Program-made: the position numbers and the translations under genes
In this document: positions 10,543 to 23,175 of the stretch, in pieces
How the letters are laid out: every line of letters starts with the position of its first letter
Numbering within the stretch: position 1 is the stretch's first letter
Source of the DNA: Trichosphaerium sp. ATCC 40318
Taxonomy: Eukaryota > Discosea > Flabellinia > Trichosidae
Direction of reading: 5' to 3'
Length of the DNA stretch: 64,000 nucleotides
Assembly (NCBI GenBank): GCA_038496445.1
Contig: JALMLS010000326.1
Location: forward strand, 17,373-81,372
Notes under the pieces: generated by a model
Told to the model about the DNA's origin: nothing
The model's input: the letters and a program-made list of their open reading frames with translations, nothing else
The model's database searches: none

Positions 10543-13500
10543 TTAGGTCAGGGAGGACTCACTCCTTGATAGGTGTAGTGCTGGATCACTCAACATTTTG
10601 TCAACGTGCTGTTGTATGCTAGGCGGCAAGTCCATGCCATAGTTGTGGACGCCATCTGGTCGCATGAACGGATACCCCAATTGCTACACGAAGCCGTTAG
10701 TAACCCGTGATTTGTGCATGTGCGAAACATCCGCAACTACAATGCCATACCTGCTTTGGTTTGAACAAAATATATACAGTCCTGTTGTTGGTGAAATGTG
10801 GCGTCGTTCCAACATAAAACCATCCCCAACATACCAGCAATCCCATTACCCTTGCAAAGTGCGCACGTATTGCACTACACAAACTTCATTAGCACTTAAA
10901 ATGTTTGAAATAGGACGTACCCATAATTACGCTGAATGTTGAGACTATTCTCCGGAACTGGAAAAAAAAAAAGAGTTAGATTCGAAAACAACTACAATTG
11001 TTGAGAAGATTAATGCTCGCACGCACGTGATAGTACGGTTTCGATATCCCATAATTCATACGGAATGCGACCCAATTCATCTGCAATAGCAGCCATGACA
11101 CCGTCATCGAAACCCAAACTCTACACGATTGTAAAAATTAAGTCGAAAACGTGGCCTACTACTGTGGCGAGAAAAAAAAAAGAGGTACCTGGAGGGTGGT
11201 TACTTCGTCCTCTTCATCGTATAGTACATACCAGAACTCACCAGGTAGTGTTTTTGGAGATTTTTCGAACAACATACCGTAGCCGCTGGTACCCAACATT
11301 TCTGTAGTGAAACGCCATACCAAATGCATTGCTAATCAATTTGTCAGTTCAGAAATAAAAATACAATCTAAAAAATGCGTACAGTGTTGATGGCACGCGT
11401 TCATCAGTAAAAGTGTTGAAGGTACCATTGGTGGCACACGTCCATTGAATTGTGTGGCAGTGAATGTATCCTCAAAGAACCTAAAAGAGAGGTAAGAAGA
11501 CAATCTCAATATTTGTCCAACAGCAAAGAAAACCAAATTACCAGCTTTGTTTGCCGTGTACACTGCCTGAGTCGTCAGCAATTGGCACTTTCAGTGCATC
11601 TGCCCAAGCATGGGGTACAGCTCCTGAATTTTCAAATCCCTAAAACAAAAATGAGCCCAATGCGTTGAGAACTTGCTATTAAAACCAAAAATTTAAAGAG
11701 GCGCACGTACAATGGCATACCACATTACAATGCTTCTCCCTTTTGATGGCATTGTGAGTTGATGAGTGATGGCTCCATAAGAGCAACGCTCGCTTTGAGC
11801 GCTATCACGTTGAAATATGAGACTGTGTTTGCCCGTTGGACCACGCAGTCTATAGCCCATTGCTAGAAATTACATTTAGTTCAAGGTTCTTATTTGTTTT
11901 GTGCGGTGCTGACTTACCAGACATGACAGGCAATACGTCCAAAAAGTCTATGCGGTTAGTGATTTCGCAACCTCTAAACAGAAATGTCAAAATGTGTACT
12001 ATCATTATACTATTCAGTGTAACATACATTGAGGCAATGCCTTGTGTATCCCGTTGAAATACGTGAAAGTTGTCCCTATCAGTTTGAAAGTACTTTTCTT
12101 GGTACACAGCACCCTGTACTTCAACATATAGTTTACCGTTGTGGAAGCTAAGAGGGTTTACAATCATATAATTGCCTCTTGCCAACGTTTTGCTGTCTTT
12201 GTGCTTGATAAACAAGCTCCCTTTACCACACCTATTAAAAAAAAAAGTTTAGCTTTCAGTAAACCTTGTAACCCTTCATGACATACTCAGTGTGATAGAT
12301 GTAGCCAATTTTTTGTAGCTTGTTGAATATAGCCACACGCCAGACTAAGTTTCCACCAGGTCTATCCGAATAGAGCTCTTTATTCTAAGCCCCAAGATGT
12401 TAGATATTGCAACATTTAAACGCTACATACCAGCTTGAACTTGTAGCCAAGCAGATTTTGCTTGTCATCACGGACAGTGCGGGCTTCAAACAATTTCGCC
12501 AACTTTCCACACAGGAACCGCACACACGATTCGTCGTTTGTCTGTCAAATGTTTTGGTTAGTTACGTCAACAAAGAACAACAAGATAACGGGGTAGCGTA
12601 CGTGTATGAAGTATTCAGTACTTGAACTGTCAGGAGGGTACAGTATAAAGTACCTACAATTAGGGTTAATGACATGTACGTATCTGGGTGTGAGGACATG
12701 GTACCTAACGGGATCGAGTGCTTTAATGTTGTCACCAATATTACAGAGTATGGTAGTTGCATGTTCTGGGCACTCTTCACTAAAACTTGCCTCTGGGTTT
12801 GCTGTTACTACGTAACCGAGACCACTGAGTTTCTGCAATAGAGAAACAAATAATCGTTTGACTTCTCTAGAAGAAGGCAATAGAATTTCCCTATTGGGAA
12901 TTACTACTAAAATAGAAAGCAACGTTTGTTTGTTTTGTTTCAACCAAAAAAATTTATGACATAATAATTAACAACAGTTTGTAGTAAAGCTGGTTTTGGT
13001 TGGGATGTGCTATTGAAACAAAAGAAATGTACCATAATCTATCTTCTGTCTCTGACAATTCTGGGCGTACTCCCATCTCCATGCACATCTTTAGCATTGG
13101 GATAGGCGGCAGTGACCCCTAAAATTGGTTTAGGAATACGTTGTTGGTTGGTGTGCTATTTAATATTGTGTAGCGATGGGATGGCGTAGTTTTTAGTGCC
13201 GTGGATCCAGAGCAGCATACCATTACGCGTAACATGCATGGTCTATCAACTATTTGTTGTACTGTTACGAGACTAGGAAGCAGGGAGTAATCGATTGATG
13301 GCTATTTGAAGGTAAGTGCCTGATTTGTATGTTGTACAACTAGTACCGAAAAGTTGTCTATGAAGGCGATGTACAAAGACAGGACCATAGTACCAATGTC
13401 TTTTGCATCTTTTGTTGTTTCAAGTGTAAACACTCCTCCTTCCAACTGAAATACGTTAACGCAAGTCTCTTTATCACTGTAGTACCTTGGTGTCGTCGGT

Positions 13501-13855
13501 GGATTTGTGCTCGATATCTACGATTACGAGCGGTCCTTCGTTCACTGTTAGTTTCAAAAAGAGGTGTTTGTGACGCACGGGTAGACGATAGGCCTTTGGT
13601 ACGACGTGAATACAAAAAAAGTTCTATGCAAACGGGTTGCTTGTAAACAAACCTACATCTGTTAAAACTGTATCAATAACGTATTTCATACCCAAAACAA
13701 CGCTCTTTATCCTGAGTAAACGCTTTCAGCGGCTTTTTCCACTGTTGATCCTCATTTAGCCGTATTCTAACCTTAGCAATGTTCTTGTTGGCATTGACCT
13801 TATCAATACGCAAATCGAACACACCAATAGGTTCGCGCTTCTGACTCACATCCAT
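10543..13855 (-). CDS. Large unrecognised multi-exon protein
   Basis: Start ATG at 13853-13855 (MDVSQKREPIGVFDLRID), stop TAA at 10543-10545 after SLT. I could follow at least eleven exons in one reading phase from 13855 to about 11.7 kb, with GTAC, GTATG, GTAGG or GTAAG donors. The N-terminal part looks beta-rich (PIGVFDLRIDKVNANKN, KHLFLKLTVNEGPLVIVD, LEGGVFTLETTKDAKD). The middle is KLSGLGYVVTANPEASFS and YFILYPPDSSSTEYFIH; later segments include GYRLRGPTGKHSLIFQRD, MHLVWRFTTEMLGTSGYG and IADELGRIPYELWDIE. The end is LGYPFMRPDGVHNYGMDLPP. No transmembrane segment, signal peptide or known motif is visible. Total length is probably 800-900 residues; internal boundaries below 11.7 kb are less certain. 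Confidence 0.55.
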
Positions 13856-14078
13856 TGCCAGTTACAGACACTGTGAATAGCGTAGAGCAGTTAACTAACA
13901 CTTAACAGCATTTTAAAAGTTTGTACCGGCTTGTTGACGGTAAAAAATTACACGGGACATGTAAAATAATAACGGTATCCATCATTCATTCGTAGCGCTG
14001 TTTATTTTACATGCTCACGTGCCATAAGCGTGAAGGTATGTACAATTTATTGTGGTGGCTCCAGTGTAGAAAGTCTTG

Positions 14079-15103
14079 TCATTCTTCTACGTACGCGTTT
14101 ACTACCTTGCGCACATTGCGGCGATACTTGTGCAGCATAGCCAAGTTCAGTTGATTGTCGCTGAAACCCATTGCGTTTAGTTGGTGGATTCCTTTACTAT
14201 ACTTTTTAGGTATCCCGGACGAACCAGCAAAGTCTGGGTACATCACCTCGAAAGAGGCCATCAACTGTTGAATTTCTTCGTCTTCCTCGCTGGTAGTTAC
14301 TCTTTCTCTGTGCTTCCTCAAGCCCCTGCGCAGCCTTCTTAGTCTCTTGGCTACTCTTTTTGGGTTGGTAATCTCCAGTGGTCCATTTGCCAGCAGCTCT
14401 TTCACGTCCTCAAACAAGCTATCTGGTGTCAGTTGCCAGGTTTCCATAGCGTTGGCTAAACATGTACATGTTAGATTGTTACACTAAGAAAATACGTACC
14501 AACTTGGTGTTTGAATTGTAGCCTGGTGATTGGCGGTTCTGTAGTATTGAGGTATGCCTGTAGGCAATATGGTCAGCAAAAGAATTTATATTCACCGGTT
14601 TTGTAATACCTCCAATTGCTTGAGAAACGCTGTTTGTGCTTGCATATAGTTCGTATTTGTTGGCTCGTTTGTTGAATCTTCAAATGTCAACTCGGTCTCG
14701 TCGCAGGCCGGCAGAGGCGCACTATCGCCTACAGGCGCAATTCGCAAGGCAACCTAAAGTTTGTAAGCATCAGGAACATCCATTGAGATTTGTTGTTCAT
14801 GTTGTTTACCATTTTATTTTTCGATGCCACATGACGCGTTAAATGACTGATGCTCTCTTCAAGTTCCCTACAACATTGTGTCACGCGGTATTAAAATAGA
14901 AACGCATACAAATCTGAAGTAACTGCAATTCTATCCCCGTCCTCGTCTATGTACGTAAAAACGAAATCGTTCAATGCGAATGCAGAATACAAGGCTTTAG
15001 CATAGTTATGCAGCTCTGTGTACGAAGGATTACGTTGGAACGGTACAACCCTCTTTTGATCATTCAACGCCAACTGGATCGTTACCTGACCCTTCCTCCT
15101 CAT
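14079..15103 (-). CDS. PB1-UBA protein, minimal p62/NBR1-like architecture
   Basis: Five exons join in phase. Exon 1 (from 15103) encodes RKGQVTIQLALNDQKRVVPF and then FVFTYIDEDGDRIAVTSDL, a PB1 domain with the acidic OPCA motif (YIDEDGD). After a GTATGC intron it continues ELEESISHLTRHVASKNKM; two linker exons follow (LRIAPVGDSAPLP..., AYLNTTEPPITRLQF). The last exon ends HQLNAMGFSDNQLNLAMLHKY...VVNAYVEE, a UBA domain with the MGF loop. PB1 plus C-terminal UBA is the frame of selective-autophagy receptors such as p62/SQSTM1 and NBR1. The ZZ finger and NBR1 four-tryptophan domains are absent. SLFEDV upstream of the basic stretch could serve as a LIR (F-x-x-V after an acidic/Ser residue), which is speculative. 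Predicted length is about 270 residues. Confidence 0.7.
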
Positions 15104-15317
15104 CTCTTATTGTCTTAAAAATTTGGGTCTAAGTCTTGTGTTCAGATAACCTCGCTTGACCCCGAAACGCGGTTTTTGCAATGTTGCTGCAATAAGCTCG
15201 AAACTATTCGGTGGGTGAATAAGAATACTCAAATATGGTAACGAAATGCACTAAGCTCAAGTTGATGCAGAATGAACAGTTTCCCAGTGTCATTTTGATG
15301 GTTTTTTTTGTACATTT

Positions 15318-16473
15318 TTAGGTTTCAATAGCGTGATGGCTGTGAGCGCTGTGATCGTGCTGTGTGAATTCCTGACTTTCGTGTGTATGCGCATGGAAGT
15401 GGGATACCAGAAGCATAACAGCAATGCCGAGAACAAGGATCAGAAATTTTTTGAAACGCTCGCGACGTGTTGGTTGTTTTTTATCGTGTGCATCGTGACC
15501 ATCACCAAACTCTTCTACGATTACTTCAACCAAAGCCACATAAATAAATGTGCCTAAAGATGTGTCAAGATCTGGGGAATTTACCTTCAAAAGCAAATGG
15601 CAAAAAAAAGGTGTACCAGCTGCAACGGCTTTCATGGATTCAGCAATCATTGAGTTGGCTGTACCAAATGCAAAGTGCGTAAAGAACATTGCAACAAGGA
15701 TGCCAATCGGTGTCGTTGCTGCAAACACTGACACTACTTTCAGGATTTGTTTGGTGCCTACATTTGCCTTAACAAGAGAAACACCAAGAGCAAAGCCTAT
15801 AAAATATATGTCAGTACGTGTGAGTGCCATCCGTTGTAAGGTGCCAGCACGTACCTGCGAAGAATTTGTGCGCTACAATAGCTATCAAAATTGCGGATGT
15901 TTCATTTGCTGTATCTTCAACGCCAACAGCAAGTCCTTGTGTAGTATGTAAGCGCCAGGCTTTTGATCACTATTGAGTGTCAAATCTCGGGAAAGACGTG
16001 CCTTCTATGAGAGAGTGGACGCCTAGGAGGGTTGCGAGGACATACATATTGAGTTGCTGTGCAGGGCGTTTGCGTGACATCTGATCTTCTTCATCGTGAA
16101 CCATGACTGCTTGCACGCCGTGCGAATGCCCATGTTCGCCAGGGCTCATTAACACGCGCTCAACAAATAACGGAAGCAATAATCCCACAATGCAACACAA
16201 ATAAGCGTAGTAGCTACAAAACGTGAGCGACATACATCAGCGCGTCGTACGCATCAACTCCTTGCTGTTCAAATCCATGTATCGCTTCTTCAAGCATATG
16301 CATAAGCCCTGCTGCCAGGAAAATACCACCAGAGAAGGCGTTGCCAAGAGATAGTAATTGGCGAGATTGCTTACGTAGAGGTATCACTCCACCAACAAAT
16401 GCTATTAGCGCGATAAACGCTGCGGCGCCTATCTTAAAAAGTGCCAACGAGCCAGCACTGTCTTTATCTGACA
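15318..16473 (-). CDS. ZIP-family (SLC39) divalent metal transporter
   Basis: Start MSDKDSAGSLALFKIGAAA at 16473, stop at 15318. After intron removal the protein shows FSGGIFLAAGLMHMLEEA (TM2/3 region), a His-rich loop (GEHGHSHG), then HSLIEGLAVGVEDTANETS and IVAHKFFAGFALGVSL. These are the TM4-TM5 metal-site motifs of ZIP transporters. AAGTFIYVALVEVIVEEF follows, and the C-terminus has a His-rich tail (HFHAHTHES, HDHSAHSHH). ZIP proteins move zinc or iron into the cytosol. One intron, between HSLIEG and LAVGVED, fits only if the donor is GC (G|GCACGT...ACACAAG|GA), one step from the common GTACGT donor. Introns are 37-70 nt. The internal His-rich tail would fit zinc sensing. Family assignment is strong, the substrate is not determined. 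Confidence 0.85.
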
Positions 16474-16617
16474 TCCAAACAAAATGGTGATAAAATGCTA
16501 TAAATAATTGGTACAACAGCTGGTTTGTACGTAGAGAGTGGTGTAAAAAAAGCCAAAAACCCTGCGAAATTCAGCTAAGTTGACTTAGCACTACAGAATA
16601 ACGATCAGGATGTACTA

Positions 16618-19600
16618 ATGAGTGAAGGTACGTTATGGCGCATAAAAACAGAACTATGTGGGCTTACCAGCTTAGGCGTATCGAATTCCTCAACGCCTAC
16701 AGATCGGCTGTTAAAACGGTCGGCAAATAGCGGTCGCATGCTTTTAAATGTAGTAGAAGGTGGTGGCGCATCTGTTGGTGATGACAGTGTTCACGAGGTT
16801 ATAAAACAAGTTAACGACCATGCCCTAAAGTCTAAAAACGAGGAGGTACACATATCACATTGGCGCTTTCGCTCATTATTTGGTCTGGTAGATATTACGA
16901 CTTTCTGAAGATAAAAATACGCTAGAAGCTCGGCTACGCTCCAAAGATCGCGAGTTAACGCGTATGAAAGCTCTTTTGAGTCGGTACAAACATGCACTAA
17001 ACCAGGAGGACCCATCAGTACAACAGGTTCGCCTTCTAATATTTCTTACAAACGTGTTTTCTGTGCAATAATTTCCTCCACTCTATTAATAACCAGTACT
17101 TTAGTTTAACGTTTCAGAAAAAGAGGATATGGATTGGGATAATGTGCGCAAAGCCAACCAAGAAGTTGAACAGTTGAAAGGTGCAATGGTACATACGATT
17201 GTATAATATGTCGCTAAACATCTGTAGGCATCACCTGTCGGCGATAGTAAAGCCCCTTGCAATGATGGTAGACTCAGAGGTAGGGCTTTGTCAAAGGCTG
17301 TAGAGGCTGTCAGAAAAAAGACAGACAAGCCACCAAAGGAGGGTGAGGAGGCTGATGATGAGAAAAAAGACGGCAAACCACTCACGTAGGTGCTTGAAAT
17401 CTGAAGCGAGGTACTCACTTGGAGTAGGCGTTCGAATTCCCGTTGGGGATTGGTAAATGTCAAACAATTGGCGGCGATGAGAAGCAAGTCTATCGTACGT
17501 GCTTTTAAAATGGTAGTAATTGGCGCTACTGAACACCACGTGACTGATGAATATTAAATGTTCCCTAGGGAGCGACTGAGGTCGTTTATGACACACCTGA
17601 AGCGTGTGTTGAGATCTTATCACAAGCTTTGTACAAAGCAATCTTTTACATTTTACCTCAATCTAAATGAGGTGTAGGCCACCTGTATCACGGAAACTGA
17701 GGTTAACTCAACTGATGAAGATACGCCAACGCATAGAAGAATCAGACAAAGTTTGGTTGCAAGAATTTTTCGATCAAGGTGAGTAGAAATCAAAACTGAA
17801 GAAATGGTGCTTAGTACCACGTGTTCGTTGTAGGTGCTATGAATAGTTTGGTCAAGATATTGGAATTGTATGAATCAGAGCCGACAAAAAAGTTTGATGT
17901 TGTAATGTGTCAGTTGCAGACACTGCAATGTATCAAGGCAATGATAAACAACGAGAATGGCATCGAGACTTTGCTGCAAAGCAAGGACAATGTGAGTATT
18001 TTATTGATGCTGTTTGAAGTATTCACATAGCGCTATAGATCCTTCAATACTTGATACCATTTGTGGATAGATCTCAAAACCTATTGATGAAAGTGCAGTT
18101 TGTCACACTCATGTCAACACTTGTCATGTATAACCAAGACGGATACCAAGTAGTCCGATGCACGTTTAGAAATATGCGACCTACAGTTGCCTAACAAAAC
18201 TCTAGCCGAATACGAGCAAGGACCTACGCTCGAATCAATAGTAAATTCGCTAGAGAACGAGACAGGCAAGTAACTTACTTACAACACAGTCGTTTCAATT
18301 AATGCTGATCAGATAAGTCTCTTCAAAGGGCATACCTTCAACTATTAAATGCTATTATTATAAGCACTAAAGGTCTAGGCGACCGTGTCAAGTTTAGAGG
18401 TTTTTTGGAGAAACAAGGATTACGTAGGATTGTAGATAGTCTATTTAAAGACAAATCCGATCCTTTATTACATACACAAACTCAAGTGTACCTTATATCT
18501 AGCTCAAGAGATAAAGACAAGGTTAAAGAGTTGTCAGTTATCGATGGTATCAATTTGGAAGATCATAAATCTATATTAGATCGTTTAATGGAACAGTCCA
18601 AATCTTGTGGTAGCGGTACACTTACTACATATAAAAGTTGGCATTAATATTAATCTGCGATAGAAACTTCCCTTCTTAATATCCTGCGGCAATTTTTGCT
18701 CATACCAACAAATAAGAGTCCTTTACGGGATCAAATGTGGAATTGTATTGAAATGTCAGTACAAAGAGCTGTCAGATCGGAAACTGTTGAACAAGTCAAG
18801 CGAATAGATGTAGAGGAAATGCATATAGAGCTAGAGATGCTCAAGGGTACGTTTGTTGTTACTAATTGACTGTTTGTAACATATACACCAGAACTAGCAG
18901 CACCATTACCTCCCGATTCAGTATCCAACGATGCATCCCTAGTTGAGGAGGACGTAGTCCCATCTCCTGTTGTAGCTGCCCCACCCCCGCCACCACCACC
19001 TCCCGGCATGGGTGGCCCACCTCCACCGCCTCCGCCACCTCCTGGAATACCTGGACCACCACCTCCCCCAGGCATGCCAGGCCCACCCCCGCCTCCTCTA
19101 GCTCCAGGAGCTCCCCCTGGACCACCACCACCACCAGGCATGGGCGGACCACCACCTCCTCCTGGTATGCCTCGTGTGGCCAGACCTGTAGAGATAAAGC
19201 CGTCTGTCAAATTACGACCTTTCTTTTGGCAAAAGGTTCCCACAAATAATACACCTGTTTTTTGGAAAGGTTCGCAAACTATTGACGGGATGGGAGGTAA
19301 TAATTACTTATTTAGAATTGGATGTACAAAAGCACGCTTTGGATGAAGAGTTTAGAGCTATATTAGAGAAGGCCTTCATGCACAAAAAGAAGGACAAAAA
19401 GCCAATTGTCCAATCATCCAAAAAGGCGCCTACCACTGTACAGCTTCTGGACACCAAGCGAGCCAACAATATAGGTGCGTCAATGGCACATGTTTTTAAA
19501 AACCAAGTTGTGTTGTTGACATTACTTTTATAGCGATAATACGTACTCAGTTCAAGTGCAGCGATAAACAATTGCGAGATGCTATAGTTAATGTCAATCC

Positions 19601-21020
19601 TAAATTAAAACCAGAGGCATTGAAAGCGCTGTTGAATTACATACCATCATCTGAAGAGGTATATTTGTTTTTTGTGATTTAGTTGCTATGGTCGAACTAA
19701 CCAGATCTGATAGCGAGAAATGTTGTTAAACTACACAGGTGATAAGACTGTACTTGGGAAGGCAGAGCGTTTCTGCATGGTTATTGTGACGATACCAAAG
19801 TTGGCTAAGGTGCTAGAAACCTCCATATTTAAAAAAGAGTTTGCTCTTAAAATCGCAAAAATACAAAATGTACCCAAAATAGATGGCGGTATTTGCTGGG
19901 TTTGACTCACTCTCTAATACATAGGACGTATCGCTACTTAGCACGCTATTGACAAATATACGGTCAAGCTCGAGGTTGGCACACTTGTTTACTGTCCTCC
20001 TTCATACTGGCAATTTCATAAATGCAGGGACAAGAAGAGGAAGAGCAAATGGCTTCAAGCTAGACTCACTAAATAAATTCAAGGATGCAAGATCCTCAGC
20101 ACAATCTAACGTAAATCTACTGCACTTGCTATGTGATTACCTAAGAGAAAAGCATCGCGTTGCTCTACTCTGGCAAAAAGATTTCGTATCGCTTGACAAG
20201 GCAATGCAAGGTACCACCATCCCTTACACTGTGGTGATATATTAACACAATTAACTCTACAACAGTTGACTTTGATCAAATGAATTCTGAAGTGTTCGAC
20301 CTTAAAAAACGTCACCGCGAGTTGGTCAAATTTGTGGAGAATGGTGATCCTGTTGGAGAAGAATTTGATAAATACAGAAACATAATGGAGGTAGTAACGG
20401 CTTTATCACCCTCGTTTGCCTTGGATATCAGATGATCTAATTATTTGCAAAAGGATTTCTCAAGCGAGGCTGCTTTGGAGATAACACTTATTTATGACCA
20501 ATTTACCGAGCTTGATGCACTCAAAAAAAAGGTGTTCAAAGACTTTGGTGTTAAACCTGCGACCAAGTTACTTGACTTTTTAAAGATTTACCAGGATTTT
20601 GGAGAGAGCTTCAAGGTTTCAACAACTCAAAATGATTCCGTGCTCAAAGTCTATGTAGGTATGCCGCGTTCAAAATAAGAGAAGGGCCTTAGCTGAGGCC
20701 AAAAGGCTGAAACAAGAAGCCAAGGATAAGGCTAAAGCATCACGCTCAAAGTCTTCGCCAAAGTACGTTATCAATAGTCCAATACTGGTATTAACAAAAT
20801 TTTGTATAGGGTGGAGCGATCAGCTGACGAAAAGCGGGTACACGTGCAAACCAATGACTATTGTTTATACTAACTGGTATTTTAGAGCCAGCTCAACAGG
20901 TTAGATAAACGAAAGGAAAAGCGAAAGAACAGAAGAGGTTCTGACAGGAAAAGGGATAATGGAACAGGTGTTCTAGATAGGATAGCTGATTCACTACTCA
21001 ATGGAGACTTTGAAGTATAA
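16618..21020 (+). CDS. Diaphanous-type formin (GBD/FH3-FH1-FH2)
   Basis: Many short introns. The N-terminus has a coiled-coil-like stretch (ILRLSEDKNTLEARLRSKDR), then a GBD/FH3 region: WLQEFFDQ, FDVVMCQLQTLQCIKAMIN, NNENGIETLLQ, ILQYLIPFVDR, LQLLNAIIISTKGLGDRVKF. The FH1 segment (about 18980-19175) is long runs of proline with Gly (PPPPPPPPGMGGPPPPPP). The FH2 domain starts at KLRPFFWQKVP and includes LDTKRANNIAIIRTQF, LHTGNFINAGTRRGRANGF, LDSLNKFKDARSS and VNLLHLLCDYL. The end is basic and charged (LAEAKRLKQEAKDKAKASR), reaching GDFEV and TAA at 21018. Formins nucleate and elongate unbranched actin, with FH1 feeding profilin-actin to the FH2 dimer; GBD/FH3 implies Rho-GTPase release of autoinhibition. 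The start at 16618 is the first plausible ATG and is not certain. Confidence 0.9.
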
Positions 21021-21111
21021 GGAAGGGAATCACAGACAACACAGAGAGATGCATCGATTCACGTTGAATGAAGCACAAAATAAAAAAACCAAAACGAACA
21101 TTTATTTATAT

Positions 21112-22990
21112 CTACAAGTTGTCGTCAGAAATTAGTGACCCTCCATCTTGTCCACCATAGCTTCTTGGCCTTTCGTCTGAAAGAAGGTTTTTAATTGGTT
21201 TGATGGAAAAATACTGCTCAGCTCTTAACAAAAAAATTAGGTGATATGATACATTTTTTGTGGTTTTTTTACCTTGTTGGCCAAAGCAAATAGTTGAGGA
21301 AACCTAGAACCAACGTGTTACTGCAGATGACCAATGAGTCAACCATTGTAATTTTCTTTGGGAATGAAGAGTTTATGGCTTCAGCGAGTATCACATAAAA
21401 TATGAGAGACAAATACCTACAAAATATTTTTAGACATGAGGCTACTGCTCCTTCGTACCAAACAGAGAATCCAACAGTAAAGAAAATATAAAATCTTCTC
21501 TTTTCAGGGATACTCTCAAGTTTGTACGTGTGATAAATGCACCACAAGAACCAACCCATTGTCGCCACCCTATCAACGAAGATTTAGTACTGTTGCTTTT
21601 TTATATAATGGCACGTGGCATTAGAAGCGCACCTGAGGATGAGGACTATGATTCCAGGAACGCTATCATAGAAATATATAGTAGATGCTGGATCCCTTCC
21701 AACAACTAGATACCATGATGTTAGCCACCCAATGTTCAGTAAAAAAAACGGAATTAAAAAAAATTCTATAATTTAGTGTGCGTGCCATCCCAAATAAAGA
21801 GTGCCAGGTAGGCAATCACGAGGTTAGCCAGGACTACTATAATGATATTGCGCTGTGTGAGGTAGTTGGATGTTATTGCCCAACCTTTGGCGATCAGGAT
21901 AGACAAAAACATGAGCACTATTATTGCTGCAATGTGTAACACTTTGTAGCAAAGTAAACAAAATACTTAGTAACGTAAAAAAAAATAGCGTACAGTCTCC
22001 AAAGCCTTTCAAACCAGGTGCACCCTGACCATTGCTGGCATATATAGCATAGTGAACAAAGTGACAAAGTAGTGAGAATTGTTGTAGTAACAGTGCGGTA
22101 GAGAGCAATTTTACAATCTAAGCAGCAGTGTAAGATTACATAAAACTCATTCTCAAGGGGTTGATCTGCATCACTGCCTACCGGGTGAAAAGCTCCTAGT
22201 TTATATAGTTTCCATGCCCCGTACGCGTGCACTGTAATACCAACCATATAAGTTAGCCAGAATATGAGATAGACGTAAATCATGCCTAGCACAAAACTAT
22301 CAATTTTCACGTGTCAATTTTTATATGTTTACCGGCTTCATCATACGAAAACTCAGTGTCCCATGGCCCACCAGGATTGGTCATATGTATTGTATAATTA
22401 TGAAGGTCAATACCTGTTTGAAAATTGTTAAATAATGGCACTGTGGATTTCTCAAAAAAAAAATCGAATTTAAGGTTCGAACCTGTATCTGACTTGCAAT
22501 CGATCACAGCAAAATAGTAATACTTGGCATGTCCTTCCTCTAATCCTCCTATACGTTCTTCGATGCCTGACATGATTGGTTTGTTGAAGAAGGCTATAAT
22601 AACGTCAGTACAAGAAAGTTATAGTTTTGCAATTTAGGTTTGAAGTTTCGGCACTAGTAAATGAGGTCGTACACTTTGTCAGCTTTTCATTGCACGTCGA
22701 ATCCTTTTTGTATACCTCTTTCCACGCGCTGTCAGTGTACACAGCGAATCTTGGGTCGGAAGATTTATTTGCGAGATAAATAGTGTACTCAAACGCTGGT
22801 ATTGGTGGATGGGCCGCGTAGCAGAACTTGGTGAGATAGTGGAACGCTCTGTCGGTGTCTAAATCTCCTAATGTACGAGTTATTGATGAATTGACGTAGA
22901 TTGTGTGCCCTGTGCGACTTTGGAGTGTGTAGTTTCAAAAAGTACGATCAAAATCACCAGCGTTATATTTATCAGTTTATTGTACACCAT
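21112..22990 (-). CDS. GPR180/TMEM145-like seven-transmembrane protein
   Basis: ATG at 22990 gives a hydrophobic leader (LINITLVILIVLFE). The luminal part includes GHTIYVNSSITRTLGDL, FHYLTKFCYAAHPPIPAFEY and ISGMEERIG-like MSGIEERIGGLEEGHAKYYY with VIDCKS. This resembles the ectodomain of the GPR180/intimal-thickness-receptor family. Several membrane helices follow (LGMIYVYLIFWLTYMVGI, ILTTLSLCSLCYI, LSLIFYVILAEAI, LVICSNTLVLGFLNYLLW). The end is RPRSYGGQDGGSLISDDNL with TAG at 21112-21114, reached by an acceptor ACGAAAG that keeps phase. These proteins are thought to sit in the secretory pathway; their role is poorly known. The splice pattern between leader and GHTIYV is not resolved, so the start is tentative. 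It is head to head with UTP20, 185 bp apart. Confidence 0.6.
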
Positions 22991-23175
22991 GGTGAATAGT
23001 AAACTATCGGCTTGCCAGAGTGGGTGTTAATTGCCAAATCTATGGTGGTATGTCAACCCAAAAAAAAACCGAACAATTTGAGTTGTACAACATTTGACTT
23101 TTGGTGCACAAGAAATACAGTAGAAACCGGTAAATTTAACATACACGCACTGGTTGTGTTATGCTATAATCAAAA
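22991..23175. promoter_or_regulatory. Bidirectional intergenic region
   Basis: Only 185 bp separate the start codon of the GPR180-like gene (minus) from the first ATG of the UTP20 gene (plus), so the two promoters must share this stretch. No TATA box or other recognisable element stands out. Confidence 0.4.

Noticed and set aside
10643-10942. 99-residue plus-strand frame
   Set aside because: It lies antisense to exons of the large minus-strand gene, which has phase-consistent splicing and a plausible C-terminus; the plus frame shows no family features.
18731-19243. Long Gly-rich open frames on the minus strand
   Set aside because: They are the antisense shadow of the proline-rich FH1 segment of the formin.
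22480-22500. TTCGAACCT-like box resembling a tRNA B-box
   Set aside because: It sits inside the coding exon of the GPR180-like gene and no cloverleaf can be drawn around it. I found no tRNA in the window.
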